A stretch of DNA of 5,589 nucleotides from Methylobacteriaceae bacterium (GCA_019247255.1 JAFAPJ010000146.1:1-5589); one strand, 5' to 3'; positions 1 through 5,589 are shown, numbered from the stretch's first letter. Made by a program: numbers and translations. The notes: a model not told the origin generated them from the letters alone.

Positions 1-1
1 T

Positions 2-1018
2 CTCCTCCGGCGCTACTACTTGGACGCACCGGAGGCGACGCTGGCCGATCCCGGACCGCCGCCGGCGGAGCGGGCCGCCCTGCCCCGCCTTCCTGGCCCG
101 CTCGCCTTCGGGCTGCAGCTCGGCCTCGGGTCGCTTCCCCGGGTCGCGATCTACGGGCTTCTCGCCGCCGCCTACGCGCTCGTCTTCGGGCTTGTCGGGC
201 GCATCAACCTAGCCTTCGGGGAGATCGCGGCGGTCGGCGCGGCCGGAACCGGCCTGGTCTCGATGTGGCTCGCAAGCGGCGCTCTCGTCGCGGCGCCGCC
301 CATCCTCGTGCTCGCGACCCTCGTCGGGATCACGGCCGCGGCGGCCCACGGGCTCGTCGCGGGCCGGGTCGCCTTCGCGCACGTGCCGCCCGCCCGCGTC
401 CAGGCGAGCCTCATCGCGACCGTCGGGCTCGCGCTCGCGCTCAGCGAGTACCTCCGGCTCGTCGGCGGCGAGCGCCCGGCCTGGATCCCGCCCTTCGGCG
501 CGGGACCGGTCGCGGTCGCGGCCGCGGAGGATTTCACGGTCACGACCACGACCGTCTCGCTCGTCGTCAGCGCGACGGGCGTCATGGCCGCGCTCGCGCT
601 CGCCCTCGCGATGCGGCTCTCGCGCTTCGGGCGCGACTGGCGCGCCCAGGCCGACGATCCGGTCGGCGCCGCGCTCTGCGGGATCGACGGCGCCCGCCTG
701 CTCGGGGTGACGCTCGCGGCCGCGGGCGGGCTCGCGGGTCTCGCGGGCGCGCTCGCCGCGATCCAGTACGGCGCCCTCGGCTATGCGGGCGGGTTCGGGC
801 TCGGCCTGAAAGCGCTCGCGGCCGCCGTGCTCGGCGGGGTCGGCTCGGTCGGGGGCGCGCTCCTCGGCGGGCTCGCGATCGGGGTGGTCGAGACGATCTG
901 GAGCGCGACGCTGCCGATCGACGGTCGCGACATCGGGCTCTACGGCATCCTGGTCGGCGCGATCGTGCTGCGCCCTCACGGGCTCCTCGGCCAGGCGCCG
1001 CCGCGGGAACGCCCGTGA
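2..1018 (+). CDS. Branched-chain amino acid ABC transporter permease, LivH type (5' end outside window)
   Basis: Inner-membrane permease of a high-affinity branched-chain amino acid (or related amide/urea) ABC importer. The frame is open to the left edge, so the true start probably lies upstream; a TTG at 20 is an internal candidate with no convincing ribosome binding site. Numbering from that TTG, a polar, proline-rich leader (about 1-28) is followed by many hydrophobic helices. The first contains GLVGRINLAFGEIAAVGA (58-75), typical of LivH. The cytoplasmic coupling loop GRDWRAQADDPVGAALCGID (204-223) matches the conserved ATPase-contact region. The family block GLGLKALAAAVLGGVGSVGG (260-279) follows, and the protein ends with LRPHGLLG, as LivH proteins do. 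Its stop codon overlaps the next gene's GTG. The matching ATPase, LivM and binding-protein genes are not visible and would be expected upstream. The substrate cannot be read from the sequence. Family assignment is firm. Confidence 0.9.
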   Translation, partial: LLRRYYLDAPEATLADPGPPPAERAALPRLPGPLAFGLQLGLGSLPRVAIYGLLAAAYALVFGLVGRINLAFGEIAAVGAAGTGLVSMWLASGALVAAPPILVLATLVGITAAAAHGLVAGRVAFAHVPPARVQASLIATVGLALALSEYLRLVGGERPAWIPPFGAGPVAVAAAEDFTVTTTTVSLVVSATGVMAALALALAMRLSRFGRDWRAQADDPVGAALCGIDGARLLGVTLAAAGGLAGLAGALAAIQYGALGYAGGFGLGLKALAAAVLGGVGSVGGALLGGLAIGVVETIWSATLPIDGRDIGLYGILVGAIVLRPHGLLGQAPPRERP

Positions 1019-2394
1019 ACGCGCGGGACGCGGGGCTGGCGGGGCGCGGCGCGCTCACGCTATCGTGCGGGTCTCGTTCTGAGGGCCGATTCATCTCGCC
1101 GGATTCCTCTCTCGGCCTCGCGTCCCGGTTCCGGCTCCCGGAGGGGCCGGCCGCGCCCGGCCGCGCCGTCGAGCTCGGCGACGTCCGGCAGGCGGCCGCC
1201 CTCCTCGCCGGGCAGGTGGTCGCGACGCCGACCCTCCACTCGCCGGGCCTGTCGGCGCTCACGGGCGCCGAGGTCTTCGTCAAGTACGAGAACCTGCAGG
1301 CGACCGGCTCCTTCAAGGAGCGGGGCGCGCTGAACCGCCTGTCCGCGCTCACGGGCGCCGAGCGCGCCCGGGGCGTGGTCGCGATGTCGGCCGGCAACCA
1401 CGCCCAGGCGGTCGCCTACCATGCGCGGCGGCTCGGGGTGCCGGCGACGGTGGTGATGCCCGAGACGACGCCCCTCGTGAAGGCCGAGAACACGCGCGCG
1501 CACGGCGCCCGCGTTGTGCTGCGCGGCGAGACCCTGGCCCATTCGGCCGAGCATGCGCTGGAGCTCGCGGAGGCCGAGGACCTCGTCTTCGTCCACCCCT
1601 ACGACGACGCCCGCGTGGTCGCGGGCCAGGGCACGGTCGCGCTCGAGATGCTGGAGGCGGTCCCGGACCTCGACGACCTCGTGGTCCCGATCGGGGGCGG
1701 CGGGCTCATCGCCGGGATCGCGACCGCCGCCCGCGCGGTCCGGCCCGCCATCCGGGTCGTCGGCGCCGAGGCCGCGCTCTACCCCTCCTGCCGCAACGCG
1801 CTTCTCGGCGAGGACGGGCCGATCGGCGGCCCGACCCTCGCGGAAGGCATCGCGGTCAAGACGATCGGCCGGCTGACGCTGCCGATCGTCCAGGCGCTCG
1901 TCTCGGAGATCGTGCTCGTCGCCGAGCCGGAGATCGAGCGCGCGGTCGCGGCCTTCGCGACCTTGACCCGCACGATGGCGGAGGGCGCGGGCGCGGCCGG
2001 GCTCGCCGCGATGCTCGCGCGCCCGGATCTCTTCGCCGGGCGGCGGGTCGGGCTCGTGCTCTGCGGCGGCAACATCGACGCCCGCCTCCTCGCCTCCGTG
2101 ATGGTGCGCGAGCTCGAGCGCGCGGACCGGATCGTCTCCTTCCGGATCACGGCGAGCGACCAGCCGGGCCTCCTCGGCTCGATCGCCTCGCGGCTCGGCG
2201 CGCTCGGCGCCAACATCCTCCACGTCTCGCACGGGCGCCTCTTCCTCGACGTGCCGGCGAAGAGCGTCACGGTCGACGTGACGATCGAGACAAGGAACGC
2301 GCGCCACACGGCAAGCGTCTTCGAGGCGCTGCGGGCGGACGGGCTCGACCCGCGCCGGGTCGGCCCGAGCGGGCTCACCGAAACCGCGAGCTGA
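1015..2394 (+). CDS. ilvA: Threonine ammonia-lyase (threonine dehydratase), ACT-domain form
   Basis: Cytosolic PLP enzyme converting L-threonine to 2-oxobutanoate and ammonia, the first step toward isoleucine. Numbering from GTG 1015 (459 aa): the PLP Schiff-base lysine is K101 in TGSFKERGALN; SAGNHAQ (125-131) is the substrate/PLP loop; the glycine-rich PLP phosphate site is GGGGL (227-231); CGGNID (350-355) lies near the cofactor ring. An ACT domain follows (about 376-445, starting FRITASDQPGLLGSIASRLG), usually an allosteric or dimerisation module. This layout fits the medium-length form with one ACT domain rather than E. coli IlvA with two. The start is uncertain. GTG 1015 overlaps the permease stop (GTGA), but it puts K101 about 40 residues later than in E. 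coli homologues (K58-K62), and the extra N-terminus has no family resemblance. No ATG, GTG or TTG lies in frame between 1015 and the catalytic core; the next, GTG 1216, would cut into the domain. Serine/threonine dehydratase relatives are a remote alternative. Confidence 0.94.
   Translation: MNARDAGLAGRGALTLSCGSRSEGRFISPDSSLGLASRFRLPEGPAAPGRAVELGDVRQAAALLAGQVVATPTLHSPGLSALTGAEVFVKYENLQATGSFKERGALNRLSALTGAERARGVVAMSAGNHAQAVAYHARRLGVPATVVMPETTPLVKAENTRAHGARVVLRGETLAHSAEHALELAEAEDLVFVHPYDDARVVAGQGTVALEMLEAVPDLDDLVVPIGGGGLIAGIATAARAVRPAIRVVGAEAALYPSCRNALLGEDGPIGGPTLAEGIAVKTIGRLTLPIVQALVSEIVLVAEPEIERAVAAFATLTRTMAEGAGAAGLAAMLARPDLFAGRRVGLVLCGGNIDARLLASVMVRELERADRIVSFRITASDQPGLLGSIASRLGALGANILHVSHGRLFLDVPAKSVTVDVTIETRNARHTASVFEALRADGLDPRRVGPSGLTETAS
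1247..1362 (+). repeat. In-frame 26-bp direct repeat inside the threonine ammonia-lyase gene
   Basis: Positions 1247-1272 and 1337-1362 match at 25 of 26 bases (mismatch 1254/1344), exactly 90 bases (30 codons) apart. Both copies encode LSALTGAE. Each peptide falls where the family has its own conserved sequence (LTGAE-V-x-K-x-E-N-L and LT-x-x-E-R-A-R-G-V-V), so convergence under strong GC bias is possible. Confidence 0.7.
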
Positions 2395-2405
2395 GGGGAG
2401 AACCG

Positions 2406-2873
2406 ATGAGCTATGCCGACACGACCGGGCCCGGGCCCGCCTGGACGTCGCCCGCGACGACGGACGGCGTCATCGGCCGGCGCCTCCTCGCCTATCTCGT
2501 CGACATCGTGGTCCTGTTCCTGTTCACGCTCTTCCTCGGCTTCCTGATCGGGCTCGCCGGCTTCGTGACCTTCGGCCTGTCCTGGACGCTCTACGCCGTG
2601 CTCGTGCCCGGCGCGGCGCTCCTCTACGCCGCGATGACGGTCGGCGGGGCCGCGCAGGCGACGCCCGGCATGCGGATGATGGGCGTGTCGATACACGACG
2701 CGGCGACCGGCGGCCCGCCGGGGCCGCTGATCGCGGCCGGCCACGCGCTTCTCTTCTACGTCGCGGCCGGGACCTTCTTCCTCCTCGTCCTCGACGTCGC
2801 GATCGGGCTCATGCGCGAGGATCGCCGGCTCGGCCACGACCTCCTGGCGGGCGTCGTGGCGCTGCGGCGATGA
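2406..2873 (+). CDS. RDD family membrane protein
   Basis: Small integral membrane protein (155 aa) of the RDD family, named for conserved Arg and Asp residues. Some members are implicated in ion or solute movement, but most have no defined function. A hydrophilic N-terminus (1-22) leads into [15 protein letters not shown], where R26 and D33 are the expected Arg/Asp pair at the start of helix 1 (about 27-52). Helix 2 spans about 60-80. The typical loop [13 protein letters not shown] (86-98) follows, then a long hydrophobic segment (about 107-136) containing D130. The C-terminal [14 protein letters not shown] (140-153) is the usual RDD ending. The ATG has a good ribosome binding site, GGGGAG at 2395-2400, five bases upstream. 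With only 11 bases after the threonine ammonia-lyase stop, it is probably co-transcribed with that gene. Family assignment is strong; biochemical role is unknown. Confidence 0.9.
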   Translation: MSYADTTGPGPAWTSPATTDGVIGRRLLAYLVDIVVLFLFTLFLGFLIGLAGFVTFGLSWTLYAVLVPGAALLYAAMTVGGAAQATPGMRMMGVSIHDAATGGPPGPLIAAGHALLFYVAAGTFFLLVLDVAIGLMREDRRLGHDLLAGVVALRR

Positions 2874-2888
2874 GCCGACGGCGACCCG

Positions 2889-2906
2889 CCGGGCGGGCCC
2901 GCCCGG
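2889..2906. terminator. Perfect 18-bp GC-only palindrome after the RDD gene; possible hairpin terminator
   Basis: The sequence CCGGGCGGGCCCGCCCGG is its own reverse complement and begins 16 bases after the RDD stop codon. As RNA it could fold into a seven-pair stem of G-C pairs with a GGCC loop. No T-run follows (the next bases are GCTCCCCATATC), so it is not a classic intrinsic terminator. It could still end or pause transcription of the upstream genes, or protect the 3' end. The GC-rich background makes such palindromes easier to find by chance. Confidence 0.35.
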
Positions 2907-2979
2907 GCTCCCCATATCAATCTGCCCCATCCGGCCGGGCGCGGCTCTTGCACGCCGCCCGGCGGAGCCTCGACCTGCC

Positions 2980-3726
2980 GTGACCTCCCACCCCCGCGAC
3001 GCCCCGCAATTCTTCCTGACGGCGCCCTCCCCCTGCCCGTACCTGCCGGGCCAGGAGGAGCGGAAGGTGTTCACCCACATCGTCGGGCGGCGCGCGCGGG
3101 AGATCAACGAGATCCTGACCCAGGGCGGCTTCCGCCGCTCGCAGACGATCGCCTACCGGCCGGCCTGCGAGACCTGCCGGGCCTGCGTGTCGATCCGGGT
3201 GATCGCGGACGAGTTCCGGCCCGCCGACAGCTTCCGCCGCGTGCTGAAGGCCAACCGCGACCTCGTCGGCACGGCCTACGCCAACCGGCCCTCCTCCGAG
3301 CAATACGCGCTCTTCCGGCGCTACCTCGAGGCGCGCCACGGTGACGGCGGCATGGTCGACATGAGCGTGCTCGACTACTCGATGATGGTCGAGGACAGCC
3401 ATGTCGAGACCCGCATCATCGAGTACCGCCGGCGCGGGCCGGACACGGCCATCAACGGGCGCGGCCAGGGCCCGCTCGTCGCGGTCTCGCTGACGGACGT
3501 CCTCGCGGACGGGCTCTCGATGGTCTATTCCTTCTTCGACCCCGCGCTCGCCGACCGCTCGCTCGGCACCTTCATGATCCTCGACCACATCTCACGGGCC
3601 CGGGCCGAGGGCCTGCCCTACCTGTACTTGGGCTATTGGGTCGAGGGCTCGCGCAAGATGGAATATAAGGCGCGCTTCCGCCCGCAGGAACGCCTCATGC
3701 CGGCCGGGTGGGCCCGGGTGGAGTGA
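2980..3726 (+). CDS. bpt: Aspartate/glutamate leucyltransferase (leucyl-tRNA--protein transferase Bpt; often annotated arginyltransferase)
   Basis: Cytosolic enzyme that transfers an aminoacyl group, leucine in characterised bacterial Bpt proteins, from tRNA to proteins with N-terminal Asp or Glu, making them N-degron substrates for ClpS/ClpAP. The protein is 248 aa, normal for the family. The N-terminal ATE domain holds C19 in [15 protein letters not shown] and the cluster C63, C66, C69 in [16 protein letters not shown]; homologous cysteines in eukaryotic ATE1 are reported to bind metal or an Fe-S cluster. The C-terminal acyltransferase domain ends with the hallmark [19 protein letters not shown] (215-233). 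All signature residues seem intact. The start is GTG 2980, with GGAG at 2964-2967 (12-base spacing, rather long); the protein from there begins where homologues do. A CATATC at 2913-2918 could be a -10 element, but no convincing -35 is visible. The gene is convergent with the next one. Leu- versus Arg-tRNA preference cannot be told by eye. Confidence 0.93.
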   Translation: MTSHPRDAPQFFLTAPSPCPYLPGQEERKVFTHIVGRRAREINEILTQGGFRRSQTIAYRPACETCRACVSIRVIADEFRPADSFRRVLKANRDLVGTAYANRPSSEQYALFRRYLEARHGDGGMVDMSVLDYSMMVEDSHVETRIIEYRRRGPDTAINGRGQGPLVAVSLTDVLADGLSMVYSFFDPALADRSLGTFMILDHISRARAEGLPYLYLGYWVEGSRKMEYKARFRPQERLMPAGWARVE

Positions 3727-3741
3727 GGGCGTGAGGGTCGG

Positions 3742-3761
3742 GGTCACGACGCGATGTGACC
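3742..3761. terminator. Short hairpin between convergent genes; weak candidate terminator
   Basis: GGTCAC at 3742-3747 and GTGACC at 3756-3761 form a perfect six-base inverted repeat around an eight-base loop, 15 bases after the bpt stop and about 50 bases beyond the stop of the convergent gene. A symmetric hairpin here could serve both transcripts. There is no T-tract on either side, so the call is weak. Confidence 0.25.
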
Positions 3762-3811
3762 GTCGGGTGGGCTGGGCGCCGATCACGCACCTCCCTCGAC
3801 GGGATCATCAA

Positions 3812-4696
3812 TTAAAATACGGCTCCGCTTGGCGCAACAAGCGTGAGGCTGGGTTGAACGCCACTCGCCGACAACGCCTTAAGTTCTTGGGCAACGGACA
3901 TCATGACGCTCGCGCCTAGCGCGAACAAGACCTCAGCGTCTGTTAGCGTAAGCGTAACGCGGGGATGAACCACTGGGTTGCGCCAATCATCCTTTATTTG
4001 GCGGAGGATTGCGAGCGTCTTTGCCTGTGGCACTGGATTTTGCGACACCTTTTCAAGGTCGGCGATCAGGTCACCCCATGAGCTACCCGAAGGGGGGCGG
4101 CAGCCCACGAAAGCTTTGTAGTAAGCCTCCACAACGGACTCGATAGCTCGGGCCACATGGAACCCCGAAGCCGATGGAAGGATGCATGCGAGACAGCGTC
4201 CTGCAGCTCTCCAATCCTCTTTAGCCTGATCTGGAATGTGTTCAATCACCTCGGCCGGAATCATCTTGTCAGCACAATCTACTAAAGAAGGAATGTCGTA
4301 CAGGCCGCGCACAGGAACTATATAAGTGGCCGCCGCTCTCATCTCTTCGAAAAATACGGTCTCGAAGGCAACGAGGCTATTGCGGTACCACGCCATCTGG
4401 TATTCGAGGATAGGTGGGGCGTTGTCTTCTGGCCAGTGAAATGCACCGTTCTCGTCAGCATAGTGCTGATTGAAGATCATGTTAAGAACATTGAGCAGAG
4501 CCTCAGCAGGCCTCCTTGATAGACCCAGCTGTATAGGATCGCCCTGTAGGAGCTCGCCAATAGTCTGCTGCGCGTTCAGCAACTCCACGGCTGCCCGAGC
4601 TGGCAAGACCGGCCCTTGCAGTTCGGCAAAGGCTTTCAGCGTACGTCCCAGATTATAGAACCTGAACTGATTTATTCGCTCCACTTCCAGCCCCAC
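3812..4696 (-). CDS. Uncharacterised protein with a probable C-terminal HEPN-like domain (R-x4-H motif); likely acquired
   Basis: Function unknown. 294 aa from GTG 4696; a second in-frame GTG at 4684 gives 290 aa. Neither has a good ribosome binding site, and the frame closes upstream at a TGA at 4727-4729. No signal peptide or membrane helix is apparent, so it is probably cytosolic. The N-terminal two thirds is mixed helical without a recognised motif, and includes LEYQMAWYRNSLVAFETVFF (97-116). The C-terminal part has a helix GFHVARAIESVVEAYYKAF (178-196), then SSWGDLIADLEK, then RQIKDDWRNPVVHPR (232-246) and a final hydrophobic helix. R239-N240-P-V-V-H244 fits the R-x4-6-H signature of HEPN proteins, many of which are RNases in toxin-antitoxin, abortive-infection and CRISPR systems. 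From memory, hypothetical proteins with RNPLIHP-like motifs in the same setting are widespread. Sampled lines have 43-58% G+C, far below the neighbours, and AT-rich codons such as AAT and ATA occur, suggesting horizontal transfer. No antitoxin or partner gene adjoins it. That it is a real gene is likely; RNase activity is inference. Confidence 0.78.
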   Translation of the reverse strand: MGLEVERINQFRFYNLGRTLKAFAELQGPVLPARAAVELLNAQQTIGELLQGDPIQLGLSRRPAEALLNVLNMIFNQHYADENGAFHWPEDNAPPILEYQMAWYRNSLVAFETVFFEEMRAAATYIVPVRGLYDIPSLVDCADKMIPAEVIEHIPDQAKEDWRAAGRCLACILPSASGFHVARAIESVVEAYYKAFVGCRPPSGSSWGDLIADLEKVSQNPVPQAKTLAILRQIKDDWRNPVVHPRVTLTLTDAEVLFALGASVMMSVAQELKALSASGVQPSLTLVAPSGAVF

Positions 4697-4816
4697 TCTT
4701 GAGGAACCATCTTTGCAGTAGCCGTATCACATTTGGAGTGAGGAGGAGAGGGCCGGACCATCGAGTGCGGAAGCAGTCTTCGCCGCGGGTGGGCGCTGGC
4801 GCGGCCTTGCCTGTTC

Positions 4817-4857
4817 TAGGCCCCTCCAAATGTTAGGGAGCCTTTGGAGGGGTCCTA
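4817..4857. repeat. Strong inverted repeat: 14-bp stem with one bulge and a 12-base loop
   Basis: TAGGCCCCTCCAAA (4817-4830) pairs with TTTGGAGGGG (4843-4852), an unpaired T (4853), and CCTA (4854-4857). The inner ten pairs are perfect, and the loop is TGTTAGGGAGCC. No T-run follows on either strand, so it is not a standard intrinsic terminator. It could be a Rho-independent-like barrier between aqpZ and the next gene, a regulator's operator, a recombination or attachment site, or two facing ends of a lost mobile element. A partial extra copy, CATTTGGAG, lies at 4730-4738 and is the reverse complement of 4824-4832. Confidence 0.6.
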
Positions 4858-4859
4858 TG

Positions 4860-4871
4860 CTAATGCATTAG
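4860..4871. repeat. 12-bp perfect palindrome CTAATGCATTAG
   Basis: CTAATGCATTAG is an exact, AT-rich palindrome two bases to the right of the 14-bp stem. AT-rich palindromes are rare in this GC-rich background, so a protein-binding site is possible. It lies about 165 bases upstream of the start of the HEPN-like gene, farther than a typical operator. Confidence 0.45.
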
Positions 4872-4890
4872 GCCGAGCCGTCGGCTTCTT
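4870..4890 (+). terminator. Hairpin followed by TTCTTT on the + strand; orphan terminator-like structure
   Basis: GCCGA (4872-4876) and TCGGC (4881-4885) enclose a GCCG loop. A G-T wobble and an A-T pair extend the stem outward, and a T-rich run reaches 4890. This resembles a short intrinsic terminator for + strand transcription, yet no + strand gene is visible just upstream. It may end a small untranslated RNA, or it may be chance. Confidence 0.25.
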
Positions 4891-5090
4891 TGCCAGTCGA
4901 TGCAGCGGCTGCGACGCGCCCCAGACGTTGACGGAGCCCGCCGCGACGATGTGGGCGGCCGCTCCATCATAGGGCGTCATCGGCGGTCTCAGGAAGGGCG
5001 GCACCGATCGCGCCGACTTGTCTTCGCCGTTTAGGCTGTTCGCGGTCAGCGTAAGCCGCTCGAAAGGCTGCGGAGCGCGGTGAAACTGTG

Positions 5091-5116
5091 CGTCCGCAAA
5101 CCAGGGACTGCGGACG
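5091..5116 (-). terminator. Hairpin just downstream of aqpZ; possible terminator
   Basis: CGTCCGCA (5091-5098) and TGCGGACG (5109-5116) are a perfect eight-base inverted repeat with a ten-base loop, starting 31 bases beyond the aqpZ stop codon on the - strand. An alternative five-base stem (GGGAC 5104-5108 with GTCCC 5116-5120) overlaps it and would compete. The stem is followed on the - strand by CACAGTTTC rather than a U-tract, so it is an imperfect terminator candidate. Confidence 0.35.
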
Positions 5117-5147
5117 TCCCGCGCCCGGCCGCGGCCCCTGCGTCCAC

Positions 5148-5589
5148 TCAGGCTGCGCGGTTCTCGACCACCACTGTGTCGAGGATGCCGGCGGGCTCGT
5201 AGAGCCATTTGGCGAGCGCGCCGGCGAGCATAGCGCCCAGGATCGGCGCCGCCCAGAACAGCCAGAGCTGACCAAGATATTCGCCGCCGGCGAAGACGGC
5301 CGTGCCGGTGCTGCGGGCCGGGTTGACCGAGGTGTTCGTGACCGGGATCGAGATCAGGTGGATGAGCACGAGCGCGAAGCCGATCGGGATACCCGCGAAG
5401 CCGCTCGCCGCGCCCTTCGACGTCGTGCCGATGATGATGAACAGGAAGAAGAACGTCAGCAGCACCTCGATCAGGAAGCAGGCGACAAGCCCGTATTGCC
5501 CCGGGCTCAGCTCGCCGTAGCCGTTCGACGCAAAGCCGCCCGGCGTCCAGCCCGCCTTCCCCGAGGCGATCAGGTAGAGGATGCCCGCG
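5148..5589 (-). CDS. aqpZ: Aquaporin Z, C-terminal part (5' end outside window)
   Basis: Inner-membrane water channel of the MIP family. The visible 146 residues begin [18 protein letters not shown] and run to the stop at 5148-5150, equal to roughly the last 60% of the 231-residue E. coli AqpZ. They hold the end of the first repeat, the [13 protein letters not shown] loop, and the helix [19 protein letters not shown]. Next comes [19 protein letters not shown], which contains the selectivity-filter His, the filter Thr and Arg, and the second NPA motif; then the last helix, [20 protein letters not shown]. The filter residues match water-specific AqpZ rather than the glycerol facilitator GlpF. 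The frame is intact from the window edge; a GTG at 5465 is internal and not the real start. The first NPA motif and the promoter lie beyond the right edge. The extra tail [18 protein letters not shown] is longer than in E. coli. The next gene on this strand is over 450 bases away, so no operon is indicated. Confidence 0.95.
   Translation of the reverse strand, partial: AGILYLIASGKAGWTPGGFASNGYGELSPGQYGLVACFLIEVLLTFFFLFIIIGTTSKGAASGFAGIPIGFALVLIHLISIPVTNTSVNPARSTGTAVFAGGEYLGQLWLFWAAPILGAMLAGALAKWLYEPAGILDTVVVENRAA

Larger units (their letters stand above)
4697..5147. other. 451-base intergenic region with several inverted repeats, no convincing gene
   Basis: This lies between the start of the HEPN-like gene and the stop of aquaporin Z and must hold the promoter of the former; no clear -35/-10 pair is visible on the - strand. 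It contains a 14-bp bulged stem (4817-4857), a 12-bp palindrome (4860-4871), a + strand hairpin followed by TTCTTT (4870-4890), and a hairpin just after aqpZ (5091-5116). A - strand frame stays open from within aqpZ down to a TAG at 4855-4857, but its product resembles nothing I know and has no start outside aqpZ except a late ATG. It may be decayed coding DNA, and the region may be an old insertion or recombination junction. G+C rises again to the right of about 4740. Confidence 0.5.

Noticed and set aside
209..979. Long - strand ORF (256 codons) opposite the permease
   Set aside because: Charged, low-complexity Arg/Asp/Glu product typical of the complementary strand of a high-GC gene; the + strand protein is clearly a LivH family member.
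265..1014. Upstream part of the frame that later encodes threonine ammonia-lyase
   Set aside because: Arg/Ala/Pro-rich shadow translation of the permease gene; real homology starts only near 1168.
1060..1080. CTATCGT near 1070 as a -10 box for threonine ammonia-lyase
   Set aside because: No -35 element at suitable spacing and the motif is too degenerate to call by eye.
1060..3107. Long - strand ORFs across threonine ammonia-lyase, RDD and bpt
   Set aside because: Antisense shadows in high-GC DNA, rich in Arg, Asp and Gly, without domain resemblance and opposite well-identified genes.
3731..3919. Small + strand ORF in the bpt/HEPN-like gap
   Set aside because: No ribosome binding site or recognisable product, and it overlaps the 3' end of the better supported - strand gene.
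4819..4854. Integron attC site reading of the long stem (GTTAGGG in the loop)
   Set aside because: The loop element does not fit the GTTRRRY core, there is no matching RYYYAAC partner, and no integrase or cassette array is visible.
3760..4884. CCGTCGG at 3760-3766 and 4878-4884 as possible target-site duplication around the foreign gene
   Set aside because: Seven GC-rich bases repeated over 1.1 kb in this composition are expected by chance, and the copies do not sit at the composition boundaries.
4967..5275. - strand ORF overlapping the aqpZ C-terminus in another frame
   Set aside because: Most of its length overlaps aqpZ, whose correct frame ends in clear NPARS and last-helix sequence; the product is unrecognisable.

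Overview
This window looks like chromosomal DNA from a very GC-rich alphaproteobacterium, most likely a Hyphomicrobiales member of the Methylobacterium type. That is an inference from composition (about 75% G+C in a hand-counted line of the left half), codon use and gene content; no marker in the window fixes the genus. Most of it is ordinary core genome, with one compositionally foreign gene near the right end.

Left part, all on the + strand. A LivH-type branched-chain amino acid ABC permease (its 5' end is outside the window) overlaps by four bases (GTGA) the only plausible canonical start of a PLP-dependent threonine ammonia-lyase with a C-terminal ACT domain. An 11-base gap carrying a strong Shine-Dalgarno site leads to a small RDD-family membrane protein. 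About 106 bases further on, beyond a perfect GC-rich palindrome, is bpt, the leucyl-tRNA-protein transferase of the bacterial N-degron pathway. From memory, RDD, transferase and threonine ammonia-lyase genes often sit together in Rhizobiales, which supports this being core genome. The permease imports the products of the pathway that threonine ammonia-lyase starts, so that pair makes metabolic sense. The RDD and Bpt proteins have no obvious link to it.

Middle and right part. Convergent with bpt is a lone - strand gene of about 294 codons at roughly 43-58% G+C in sampled lines. Its C-terminal region has an R-x4-H (RNPVVH) motif and helical surroundings that suggest a HEPN-type fold. It is the most likely horizontally acquired item and the best candidate for something not well described, possibly an RNase or defence/toxin gene. 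No antitoxin, nucleotidyltransferase or other partner lies beside it. A 451-base intergenic stretch follows, with several inverted repeats: a 14-bp bulged stem, an adjacent 12-bp palindrome, and smaller hairpins. The window ends in the C-terminal half of aquaporin Z on the - strand. I see no tRNA, rRNA, CRISPR array or intact insertion sequence.
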